Shown here: positions 52,010-60,215 of the stretch, piece by piece
Position numbering within the stretch: the stretch's first letter is position 1
How the letters are laid out: every line of letters starts with the position of its first letter
NCBI GenBank assembly: GCA_963677225.1
Contig: OY781923.1
Coordinates: 1,178,001 to 1,242,000, forward strand
Length of the DNA: 64,000 bases
Source of the DNA: SABI01 sp028532915
Lineage (GTDB): Bacteria; Spirochaetota; Spirochaetia; Sphaerochaetales; Sphaerochaetaceae
Reading direction: 5' to 3'
Notes under the pieces: model-generated
Databases searched by the model: none
What the model was told of the DNA's origin: nothing
Seen by the model: only the letters and a program-made list of their open reading frames with translations
Position numbers and translations under genes: made by a program

Positions 52010-53067
52010 TTTGCAGCCTCCTTACGAATCACGATAAGCCGGTATTCATTGAATATCGATCCGGCAAGCAGAGGGATGAGAACCAGTCCCTGTAAGACTT
52101 CTCCCATGGACTCGGGAAGTTTCATCGCTATCTGAAGGGCGGCTGCCCCTGTAGTCAGTGACGCCATGACGATAGCAACGACGATTGATGCGAAGGGGTT
52201 CAGATGGGCCATCCATGCGATGATGATCCCTGTGAACCCATATCCCGAGTTGACCCCTTTTGTCAGCCTGTGAGCTATAGCCGCGGTGTTTATCGAACCG
52301 GCCAGACCCGCGATAGCTCCGGATACCAGCAGTGCGAGAATGATATTGCGTCTGATTGAGACTCCCTGATATTTTGCTGCGGTAGGATTCTTTCCGATCA
52401 TGTTCAGTTCGAATCCCCAACGGGTCTTGTACTGAACGAACCAGAGTATCACAACCAGCACCAGTGCTATAAACAAACCTCCATGAATTTTACCCCAGAC
52501 AGTGGAAAATGCTGCACTGTCGGGAAATACCGGAGTTCCCAGATTTCCTAAAGGAGCCTTCCATGCTTTGATATACAGATATTCGGCAAATCCGATGGCC
52601 ACATAGTTGAGCATGAGAGTCGTCAAGGTCTCGTCAACCGACCATTGGGCTTTGAGTACTCCCGGAATCCCGGCCCAGAGAGCTCCCAATATCATACCGA
52701 CGACCAGACCGACAGGAAGAAGCATAGCATCGGGAACAAATGTCCAGAACTGCATGACCCAGGTGATTCCTATGGCACCCCATACATACTGTCCTTCAGC
52801 TCCGATGTTCCAGAATCTCAATCTGAAAGCTATTCCTACCGACAGTCCGCACAGAAGAAGAGGAATCGCCTCTACGATCGTATACTGGAATCTTCGTGCG
52901 TTACCGAAGGCACCCCTCGCCATTGCCGCATATGCCTCGAAAGGATTCGCCTTGGATGCCACCAGAACGATAGCCCCGAGGAGAAGCGAGACGATGAAGG
53001 AGATGAGGGGGACCATGAAGGCTATGGAGTTCGATTTTTTATCTCTTTTTTCAAGTGCCAGTCTCAT
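52006..53067 (-). CDS. Nucleoside-type ABC transporter permease (NupP/YufP-like)
   Basis: 353 residues, about nine membrane helices. Family marks: FWNIGAEGQYVWGAIG, WSVDETLTTLMLNYVAI, GFELNMIGKNPTAAKYQGVS and NSGYGFTGIIIAWMAHLNP. It is the larger partner permease. It overlaps the ATPase stop by 4 bases and the following permease start by 4 bases, so the three are translated as one coupled block. Confidence 0.92.
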   Translation of the reverse strand: MRLALEKRDKKSNSIAFMVPLISFIVSLLLGAIVLVASKANPFEAYAAMARGAFGNARRFQYTIVEAIPLLLCGLSVGIAFRLRFWNIGAEGQYVWGAIGITWVMQFWTFVPDAMLLPVGLVVGMILGALWAGIPGVLKAQWSVDETLTTLMLNYVAIGFAEYLYIKAWKAPLGNLGTPVFPDSAAFSTVWGKIHGGLFIALVLVVILWFVQYKTRWGFELNMIGKNPTAAKYQGVSIRRNIILALLVSGAIAGLAGSINTAAIAHRLTKGVNSGYGFTGIIIAWMAHLNPFASIVVAIVMASLTTGAAALQIAMKLPESMGEVLQGLVLIPLLAGSIFNEYRLIVIRKEAAK

Positions 53068-54596
53068 GCTTTACCTCCAAAACCTGCCATCATCAATCCC
53101 AATTCTTCGGTATTTGTCTCTTTGACATCTTTTATACCCATGATCTTTCCTTCAAACATTACGGCAATCCGGTCGGCGACCATCTGAAGTTCCTCCAGCT
53201 CCTCCGACACGAGAAGAACTGCGTTTCCGCTGTCCCGCTGTGCAATAAGATTCTGACGCACCGCTTCGGTAGCTCCGACATCGAGACCTCTGGAGGGATA
53301 GACTGCTATGAGAATCCCGCCGCACGAATCGATTTCTCTTGCCAGAATAGTCTTCTGGATATTCCCTCCCGAGAGGAATTTGACCGAAGTGTCCTGATTC
53401 GGTGTCTTGATGACGAACCTGTTGATCAGACGGTCTGCAAAAGTCCGGAGCAGCGACCGTTTCACCACGGGTCCGTGACTGATTTCCTGGGTCCGGTATT
53501 TTTTCATAGCGAGATTATCACCGACACTCATATCTCCGACAACACCCATCGCCCCTCTGTCTGCCGGAATATGTGAAACCCCGGCTCTGATCACAGAAAG
53601 CGGTGATGCATTGGTCATATCCTTTCCGTCGATAAGGACTCTGCCTTCAGGGACTTTAAGCAATCCCGTGATGACTTCGGTAAGCTGAGTCTGACCGTTC
53701 CCGGCTACTCCTGCGACGCCGAGGATCTCCCCCCTGCGGATTTCCAGAGAGACATCATCAAGAAACGGTCTTGATCCGTTAGGGTTGTCGACAGTGACAT
53801 GATCGAGCGCGAGTCTCGGTTCACCCGGATTGAATGCACAACGGTCGAGAGTGAACAGCACATCGCGTCCGACCATCATATTGGCAAGATCTTTCGGGGT
53901 TACCGATGCTGTATCACAGATATTGACGGTTTTTCCCCGCCTCAGAACCTGTACTTTATCAGAGAATGCGATGACTTCGTCCATCTTGTGAGTGATGAAT
54001 ATGGCCGATTTACCCTCGGAGAGCATTTTTTTGATGATTTTGTTCAGGTCTCTCGATTCACCCGGTGTGAGAACTGCGGTCGGTTCGTCCAGAATAAGAA
54101 TATCAGCACCGCGGTAGACGAGTTTGAGAATCTCGACACGCTGCTGTTCACCTACGCTGAGGTCATGAACGATCGCATCAGGGTCGACCTTCAGTCCGTA
54201 CTGACTGCTCAATTCGATGATACGTTTCCGTATCTGGTCAATTTTGGGGACAAAAGGAAGATCCTTCAGACCAAGTACAATATTTTCCAGAACACTCATA
54301 TTTCCTACCAGCATGAATTCCTGGTGGACCATTCCGATTCCTAATGCCATCGAATCCTGAGGACTCTGGATATCCTGCAGTTCACCTCTGATATAAATAG
54401 AGCCGCTGTCGGGGCGGTAGAGCCCGACAAGCATGTTCATCAGAGTGCTCTTGCCTGCACCGTTTTCGCCGAGAAGTGCAAGAACCTGACCCGGATAAAG
54501 CTCCAGTGAAACATCATCACTCGCAAGCACTCCCGGAAAATGCTTTGTGATATGCTGCATGTTTACAACTGCAACATCGGTTTTTTCTCTTTCCAT
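53064..54596 (-). CDS. Nucleoside-type ABC transporter ATP-binding protein (NupO/YufO-like)
   Basis: 510 residues from ATG 54596 (EREKTDVAVVNMQHITKHFPG); upstream frame codons run through the terminator and are rejected. NBD1: GENGAGKSTLMNML, HDLSVGEQQRVEILK, LILDEPTAVLTP. NBD2: GVAGNGQTQLTEV, FLSGGNIQKTILAREID and a degenerate Walker B GGILIAVYPSRGLDVGA, as usual for this family. It powers the two permeases. The gene follows the binding-protein gene across a strong terminator, so it is expressed at a lower level. Confidence 0.92.
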   Translation of the reverse strand: MEREKTDVAVVNMQHITKHFPGVLASDDVSLELYPGQVLALLGENGAGKSTLMNMLVGLYRPDSGSIYIRGELQDIQSPQDSMALGIGMVHQEFMLVGNMSVLENIVLGLKDLPFVPKIDQIRKRIIELSSQYGLKVDPDAIVHDLSVGEQQRVEILKLVYRGADILILDEPTAVLTPGESRDLNKIIKKMLSEGKSAIFITHKMDEVIAFSDKVQVLRRGKTVNICDTASVTPKDLANMMVGRDVLFTLDRCAFNPGEPRLALDHVTVDNPNGSRPFLDDVSLEIRRGEILGVAGVAGNGQTQLTEVITGLLKVPEGRVLIDGKDMTNASPLSVIRAGVSHIPADRGAMGVVGDMSVGDNLAMKKYRTQEISHGPVVKRSLLRTFADRLINRFVIKTPNQDTSVKFLSGGNIQKTILAREIDSCGGILIAVYPSRGLDVGATEAVRQNLIAQRDSGNAVLLVSEELEELQMVADRIAVMFEGKIMGIKDVKETNTEELGLMMAGFGGKA

Positions 54597-54639
54597 CTGT
54601 ATATTGCCTTTATATCTTAAGATTTTTTTCTGAGCAATT

Positions 54640-54672
54640 AAAAAATGGGCAGACAAGAGAGTCTGCCCATTT
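54640..54672 (-). terminator. Intra-operon terminator between binding protein and ATPase genes
   Basis: AAATGGGCAGAC (54643-54654) pairs perfectly over 12 bp with GTCTGCCCATTT (54661-54672). The A-run at 54640-54645 gives a U-run on the minus-strand transcript. Confidence 0.85.
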
Positions 54673-54690
54673 GAGCGTATGCAAATAGAA

Positions 54691-55785
54691 CTAATTCGTT
54701 GAGCCGATGACTCCTTCGACGAACCATCCCATGGAAAGCATGTCGGCATCACTCATCTTTTCGCCGGCTGCCTGACGTACATTTCCTTCGTTATCTTTGA
54801 TTTCTCCCCAGAAAACATCCATTTCACCGGCAGCGATCATATCTTTTGCTGCTTCGACCTGTGCGACGAAGTCTGCAGGAACAAGAGGGCTGACAGGTGA
54901 GAGGCTGATCATATCATCCTCCAGACCGCCCCAGTATGACTGGGTTTCCCATGTGCCGTCCATAGCTGCCTGAATTTCGGGGATCATGTAGTTGCCCCAG
55001 TCCCACATCGGTGAGACAAGAACATTGTCGCTTTCTGTGATTGCTCTGAAGTCTGCATTATAGCCGATTGCATATTTGCCTTCAGCAATGGCAGCCTTTG
55101 CAGGTTCAGTGGTATCCTGATGCTGTGCGACCACATCGACACCCTGGTCGAGCAATGCCATGGCTCCCTGTCTTTCGAGACTCGGATCAAACCATGTGTT
55201 CGTCCACACGACAGTAACCGTCGCGTCAGGATTAACTGCTCTTGCACCCAAGGTAAAAGCATTGATTCCCCGGATAACTTCAGGAATCGCAAAAGCTCCC
55301 ACATAACCGAGTTTTCCGGTAGGACTCATTTTTCCTGCGATCATACCTGAAAGATAACGCATCTGGTACATTCTTCCGAAGTAATTCGACATGTTCTCGT
55401 TTGACAGATATCCCGAGCAGTGCTCGAAATAGACATCAGGATTCTCTTTAGCTACCTGAAGAACATAGTCCTGATAGTTGTATGAGTTTGCGAAGATTAT
55501 CTTGCAACCTTCATCAACAAGCTGCTCGAGTGCCCGTGCAGCACTGTCATTTTCAGGGACATTTTCCATTCTGATGACTTCTATTTTGTCGCCAAAATAC
55601 TCTTCTGCCGCTTTAGTGCCCATATCGTGCATATAGGAATACCCGAAATCTCCGGGTGAGCTGACATAGATGACTCCGACTTTGAACGGTGCATCAGTTT
55701 CTTCGCTCATCTCCGTCTGACCCTGAGCAAACGCCGATACCGTGATTACAAGTAACAACACCAGTAATACAGAAAGTTTTTTCAT
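54691..55785 (-). CDS. BMP-family ABC transporter substrate-binding protein (PnrA-like)
   Basis: 364 residues from ATG 55785, preceded by AAGGAG. Signal peptide KKLSVLLVLLLVITVSAFAQ; no lipobox Cys. Family marks: VGVIYVSSPGDFGYSYMHDMG, IIFANSYNYQDYV, YFEHCSGY, RYLSGMIAGKMSPTGKLGYVGA and DVVAQHQDTTEPAK. The Treponema relative PnrA/TmpC binds purine nucleosides; this is the likely ligand class. It is the first and, owing to the terminator downstream, the most expressed gene of the operon. Confidence 0.93.
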   Translation of the reverse strand: MKKLSVLLVLLLVITVSAFAQGQTEMSEETDAPFKVGVIYVSSPGDFGYSYMHDMGTKAAEEYFGDKIEVIRMENVPENDSAARALEQLVDEGCKIIFANSYNYQDYVLQVAKENPDVYFEHCSGYLSNENMSNYFGRMYQMRYLSGMIAGKMSPTGKLGYVGAFAIPEVIRGINAFTLGARAVNPDATVTVVWTNTWFDPSLERQGAMALLDQGVDVVAQHQDTTEPAKAAIAEGKYAIGYNADFRAITESDNVLVSPMWDWGNYMIPEIQAAMDGTWETQSYWGGLEDDMISLSPVSPLVPADFVAQVEAAKDMIAAGEMDVFWGEIKDNEGNVRQAAGEKMSDADMLSMGWFVEGVIGSTN

Positions 55786-55834
55786 ACCACTACTCCTTAT
55801 GATATTATCGTGAGGCTTTACCTTCACGAAGCAA

Positions 55835-55864
55835 AGTTTATGCTATAAGCACAATGGGTGTCAA
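55835..55864 (-). promoter_or_regulatory. Promoter of the BMP-family transporter operon
   Basis: Minus strand TTGACA (55864-55859), 18-base spacer, TAAACT (55840-55835). Confidence 0.5.
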
Positions 55865-55996
55865 ATAGATAATTGCATATATATACCTAAAAATCGTTCT
55901 TAGTGCATAATGATTCTTCAAATCATGCTTTACTTGATAAACAGAAACATGATACTTTTTGGGATGTAATTTGTTTACATTAAAAGTAGGTAATCT

Positions 55997-57565
55997 ATGA
56001 AAAGATATATGTCCTGTATTTTAGTGGTGATGTGTGTTCTGACACTGGGTTTGAGTGCTGCAAGCTCTTCCGTGATTATTCAGTCTCCTCTCTATTCGAG
56101 AGCGGACGATGTTGAGACATCCCTGTCTGCCGATAACTCTTTTGTCGGCCAGCTGGGACTGTCCGGTGTCGCATCAAATACGATCGATGAAGTCGAGGTG
56201 AGCGAACGGGTGATCAGAGCCATGAGTCAGCCTGACTATCCTATGACCCCGGGAGATCAGCTTCAGCTGACCTACACCGATGCGAATCAGATGAAAAGTG
56301 CTGTAGTTCAGGTAAGCAGTTCTTATAAGATCTCACTTCCCCAGTTCGGTTCGGTCGACGTGAATGGTATTAATTTTGAACAGTGCAGGACCGCCATCGA
56401 AGATCTGGTTAAAACCTATCTTCCGTTCTCCAATCCTCAAGTCAGTCTGATTCACGTGGGTTCCTTTTATGTGACAGTCAAAGGGGAGGTCACCAGAACG
56501 GTACAGGTTCCCTGCTGGGGACTCTCCCGCCTTTCTGAGGTTCTTTCCTATGCCTCCGATTATGCCTCCACACGTAGAGTGCTGGTTACCGGATATTATG
56601 GAGAGACGAACGAATATGATCCGTACGCCGCTCTCAGAGAGGGCGATCTTTCTCAGAATCCGTTTCTGAAGGCCGGCGATGTAATAACGTTGTTCCCGAG
56701 TGACACGACCGTTACTGTTCTCGGAGAGGTCAGACGTCCCGGGACCTACCAGATCGAAGAAGAACAGACCCTTTCAGAGGTGGTCGCCAGATACGGCAAG
56801 GGACTGCTTCCCAGCGGTGACAGCAGAAATTTCACCGTCCGCAGATATAATGAAGATCAGAAGATCGAAGTTCTGAGCGTTCCGGATACTCAGGTTGATT
56901 CTTTTATCCTCGAAGATTTCGACACAGTCTTCGTCAACTCTTTTATCCCCGCAACAAAAGCCGTTTCCATCGAAGGTGCTGTCTCCTTCGAGGATGAGAC
57001 TACGACCGATATGATATCATCTTCACGTAAGGTCTATTACCAGTTCTATCCGGGCGAGTCTGTACAGAAGATGCTCCAGAATATCTCTTCCCGGTTCACG
57101 AGTGTGAGCGATCTGGCAAACATGTATCTCAAACGGGGAGATACCATCATTCCGATCGATGCGGAGAGTCTGCTTCTCGGAGAGAATGTCGAGGATACTT
57201 CTTTGACTCTTCAGGAGGGAGACTCTTTCATCGTTCCGTTCAGCCAGCTGTTCGTGCATGTTGCAGGCGGAGTCCTGAATCCCGGCACATATCCCTACAT
57301 ACCTGATAAGAATGCTCAATACTACCTTAACTTGGCCGGAGGTTTCGATCCGGGCAAGAACAGAAACGGGTCGTTCTCGGTTTTGGACAAGGATGGTAAT
57401 CGTCTTGATACTGATTCGGTGATTCCTCCCGAATCTATCGTGACCGCTAAACTGAATACATTTCAGGCAGTGAACGGTCTGAACCTTGCCACCACCGTTA
57501 CCATCACATCTCTGGTTGCCACGATCGTCGCGATCATCGTAGATATTGCCAGCCTTAGTGATTAA
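55997..57565 (+). CDS. Polysaccharide export protein with SLBB domains (Wza-like)
   Basis: 522 residues with a signal peptide (YMSCILVVMCVLTLGLSAAS). No clear lipobox. Residues 80-160 are the polysaccharide export domain (YPMTPGDQLQLTYT, FGSVDVNG). Repeated SLBB/soluble-ligand-binding motifs follow (VLGEVRRPGTYQIEEEQTL, VHVAGGVLNPGTYPYIPD). A C-terminal hydrophobic helix (TTVTITSLVATIVAIIVDIA) may be a membrane segment, unlike the amphipathic helix of classical Wza. It builds the outer-membrane exit for an exopolysaccharide and lies 17 bases before the tyrosine autokinase. Confidence 0.88.
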   Translation: MKRYMSCILVVMCVLTLGLSAASSSVIIQSPLYSRADDVETSLSADNSFVGQLGLSGVASNTIDEVEVSERVIRAMSQPDYPMTPGDQLQLTYTDANQMKSAVVQVSSSYKISLPQFGSVDVNGINFEQCRTAIEDLVKTYLPFSNPQVSLIHVGSFYVTVKGEVTRTVQVPCWGLSRLSEVLSYASDYASTRRVLVTGYYGETNEYDPYAALREGDLSQNPFLKAGDVITLFPSDTTVTVLGEVRRPGTYQIEEEQTLSEVVARYGKGLLPSGDSRNFTVRRYNEDQKIEVLSVPDTQVDSFILEDFDTVFVNSFIPATKAVSIEGAVSFEDETTTDMISSSRKVYYQFYPGESVQKMLQNISSRFTSVSDLANMYLKRGDTIIPIDAESLLLGENVEDTSLTLQEGDSFIVPFSQLFVHVAGGVLNPGTYPYIPDKNAQYYLNLAGGFDPGKNRNGSFSVLDKDGNRLDTDSVIPPESIVTAKLNTFQAVNGLNLATTVTITSLVATIVAIIVDIASLSD

Positions 57566-57582
57566 TTTTAGGAGATATTATA

Positions 57583-60039
57583 TTGGATACGTTTACTGAA
57601 ACACCGAATGAATACGATAGAGAGCAGGAAGGGTTGAGTATCACCGAACTACTTCACATCCTGAAGGTCCGGTTTATCTGGATAGTTATCACGTTCGTGG
57701 TAGTAATGGCGGGAGCTGTCGCATATCTTCAGACTGTCACGCCCATGTATGAATCAGAAGTCACTCTTCTCGTCGATTCTCTGGAGAAGGGAACTGATAT
57801 TGAGAGTATGCTGCTGGGGCAGAATACTCAGAATATATCGACTGAAGTCGAACTGACTTTGAGCAGGACTAATATCAATCAGGCTCTGGAGCGGTTGGAT
57901 CTGAGCGAATATGTCACTGAAGACGGAGAGTCGTACACTGATCCCGCAGTACTCGGGAATATAAAAGAGAGAACGAGTGTCACCACCGTGAAAGACACCA
58001 ATATCGTTCGAATCACCGTCAGGGATCAGAACAAGGTCTTCGCCCGTGACTTCGCCAACGCCATAGCCGAAAGTTATGATGATCTTCTCGGATCGATCGC
58101 GAGGAATTCCAAAACCGTCCAGAAGGAATTCATCCAGTCTCAGATTCCTCTGAACGAGCAGGAGCTCAAGAGGGCAGCCGATCAGCTGGGAACCTTCCGT
58201 GAAGAAAGCAATTATATTCAGCTCAGCGACAAAAGCAAACTGCTGAGCGAGAAGATCGCTTATTTTCAGTTGCGCAGAGAGCCGCTGATGCTTCAGAAGC
58301 AGGAAGCTGTGATCACATCGAACGGCTATCGGGCAGTGATGGATGCCTCGGAAGGGATGTATCTATCTTCACAGCAGATCAGAGAGGATGAGAAGCTCTT
58401 ATCTATCCTGGAATCCTATGAGAATCTTCTGAAAGAGATGGTTCTGTATGAAGCGATCGCCGAAGGAGTCCCTGAAAACAGTGTCCGTCTGTACGAACTC
58501 GAAAATTCTCTGAGCATCTCGGAAAAGGATATGCTCGACAGGATCACAACCCTCCTCGCCCCGATCAATCCTGTTGATTCCTCTGTAGCTCTCGCTGCAA
58601 GAGAATACGGTAAGGTGTTCCATCAGCTGCTTCTCACGGAAGCGGAGATAGAGGTTCTTTCCGGAATAGAATCTTCGTTTGCCGAAGAATTGTCCCAACT
58701 GCCTCAGCTCGAGCGGACATTGCTGGATCTTCAGCGTGAAGTGGAAGTGTATGAAGCTCTGAGGATGCGCCTTATGGAACTCCTTGAAGAGGTGAGAATC
58801 GCGGAAGCCGCCGTAGTAGGCTCGGTGACCGTCGTCGATCCCGCTATGATAAAGGATATTCCGGTCAGCCCCAACGTGATGCTGATCCTTGCTGTTGCCG
58901 TACTTCTCGGTGTCGCTCTGGGAGTCCTTCTGGCAATTTTGCGGGAGATGGCCGATATCACGATCAAAGACGAGTCGGTGATCAAAAAGATCGTCGGTCC
59001 AACCAGTCCTCTTCTCGGGTGGATCCCCCTGATGTCGTATGACAATGAAGAAGAGTATCCTTCCCTCATAGTCAACAACAGTCCTCTATCGTTCGAATCC
59101 GAGCGTTATAAACTCATAGCGAACAACATCACATTCGGAACACTGCAGCAGAGTCAGCGCGTATTCAGTATCACCAGTGCCGGAATGGGGGAAGGTAAGA
59201 CGACAGTGGCGATCAATATAGCGACATCCATGGCGATGAATGGTCAGAAAGTCCTTCTGATCGACGGAGACCTGCGGCTGCCTCAGGTGGGTGCTTTCTT
59301 CAATCACCGCAAAGCTCCTAGCGGACTTGTTGATGTCATCACCAAAGGAATTCCCGTCGAACAGGTTATCGTTCAGCCTCTGAAGAAGGTCTCCACATTG
59401 CACCTCCTTCCGCCCGGAGTACTGCCGCCGCTTCCTTCGGCGATCTTTAATTCGCCGCAATACGTTGCCCTCATTGATTATCTGCTTGATACATACGATT
59501 ACATTCTCATAGATACACCGCCACTGCTGTTCGCTTCGGAACTCATGGCTATCGCAAAGCATGTTGACGGTCTTGCCATCAACGTCAGAGCGGGAATCAC
59601 CACCAAAGGAGCCCTGCAGGAGCTCGTGGATAACCTGAATCTCGGTGGAGTCAATATTCTTGGTGTCATCTTCAACGGAGTGATCGAATCGAAAATGGGA
59701 GGTCACTATTCGGGCGGACGCTATTACGCATACCGCGGATATTCGTATACCAAGAGGTACTACAGTGACCGTTATGATTCCTCCGAAAAGAAAGAGGGGA
59801 AAAAGCAGACTTCCTACAGAACCAAAGGCGGCTACAGAAAGAACTTCCTTAAGGATCTGGCAAAGAGAGAGCAGGACCGGCATCTCGGGACTGTCGTTCC
59901 AATCTATCCGTATCTGGACAAGGTCGATCCCTTCGCCGATGTCGACGGCGGCAAAGTGGAAAAAAGTTCATCCTCCCTTTCTGGTGATATCCTTTCAGAT
60001 ATCGAGTCGGATGATGCATCCCGGGGAAGAAAAGAGTAG
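57583..60039 (+). CDS. Polysaccharide co-polymerase and tyrosine autokinase (Wzc/ExoP-like)
   Basis: 818 residues from TTG 57583 (AGGAG 8 bases upstream). A Wzz domain with a first membrane helix (IWIVITFVVVMAGAVAYL), a long coiled periplasmic part and a second helix (VMLILAVAVLLGVALGVLLA near 435) comes first. Then a BY-kinase: Walker A GMGEGKTTVAIN near 534, Walker A' LLIDGDLRLPQ, Walker B YILIDTPPLLF near 640. The Tyr-rich cluster (about 705-733, ten or more Tyr) is the autophosphorylation site. Unlike typical Wzc it does not end there but continues for about 85 charged residues. No glycosyltransferase or polymerase gene follows. A terminator ends the unit. Confidence 0.92.
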   Translation: MDTFTETPNEYDREQEGLSITELLHILKVRFIWIVITFVVVMAGAVAYLQTVTPMYESEVTLLVDSLEKGTDIESMLLGQNTQNISTEVELTLSRTNINQALERLDLSEYVTEDGESYTDPAVLGNIKERTSVTTVKDTNIVRITVRDQNKVFARDFANAIAESYDDLLGSIARNSKTVQKEFIQSQIPLNEQELKRAADQLGTFREESNYIQLSDKSKLLSEKIAYFQLRREPLMLQKQEAVITSNGYRAVMDASEGMYLSSQQIREDEKLLSILESYENLLKEMVLYEAIAEGVPENSVRLYELENSLSISEKDMLDRITTLLAPINPVDSSVALAAREYGKVFHQLLLTEAEIEVLSGIESSFAEELSQLPQLERTLLDLQREVEVYEALRMRLMELLEEVRIAEAAVVGSVTVVDPAMIKDIPVSPNVMLILAVAVLLGVALGVLLAILREMADITIKDESVIKKIVGPTSPLLGWIPLMSYDNEEEYPSLIVNNSPLSFESERYKLIANNITFGTLQQSQRVFSITSAGMGEGKTTVAINIATSMAMNGQKVLLIDGDLRLPQVGAFFNHRKAPSGLVDVITKGIPVEQVIVQPLKKVSTLHLLPPGVLPPLPSAIFNSPQYVALIDYLLDTYDYILIDTPPLLFASELMAIAKHVDGLAINVRAGITTKGALQELVDNLNLGGVNILGVIFNGVIESKMGGHYSGGRYYAYRGYSYTKRYYSDRYDSSEKKEGKKQTSYRTKGGYRKNFLKDLAKREQDRHLGTVVPIYPYLDKVDPFADVDGGKVEKSSSSLSGDILSDIESDDASRGRKE

Positions 60040-60103
60040 ACATACTCACTCTCTTTTGCTAATATCCAATGTTGATGAAACAAAAGAGAAAGAACACCAT
60101 GAA

Positions 60104-60130
60104 AAGTGTGACACACTTGACTGTGACACA
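60104..60130 (+). repeat. Inverted and direct repeats upstream of the pyrimidine operon
   Basis: AAGTGTG-A-CACACTT (60104-60118) is a perfect inverted repeat. TGTGACACA occurs at 60107-60115 and 60122-60130. A TTGACT (60117-60122) overlaps them, but its -10 is weak. This may be a regulatory region for pyrB. Confidence 0.5.
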
Positions 60131-60151
60131 ATTTATCAACTCATTAGCATG

Positions 60152-60180
60152 AAAACAGCCGGTATTTCCGGCTGTTTTGT
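60152..60180 (+). terminator. Terminator between the export operon and pyrB
   Basis: AAAACAGCCGG (60152-60162) pairs perfectly with CCGGCTGTTTT (60168-60178), with T-rich ends. If transcription also begins at the TTGACT element upstream, it could act as an attenuator. Confidence 0.85.
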
Positions 60181-60215
60181 TGTATATGGGCCATAATCTG
60201 CTATAGGAGACAATG

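Noticed and set aside
55786..55996. Purine-type riboswitch upstream of the BMP transporter gene
   Set aside because: AT-rich leader, but the conserved purine-aptamer core and loop-loop motifs are not present on either strand.
59086..59883. 265-codon minus-strand frame
   Set aside because: Antisense to the kinase domain of the tyrosine autokinase, no ribosome site or family pattern.
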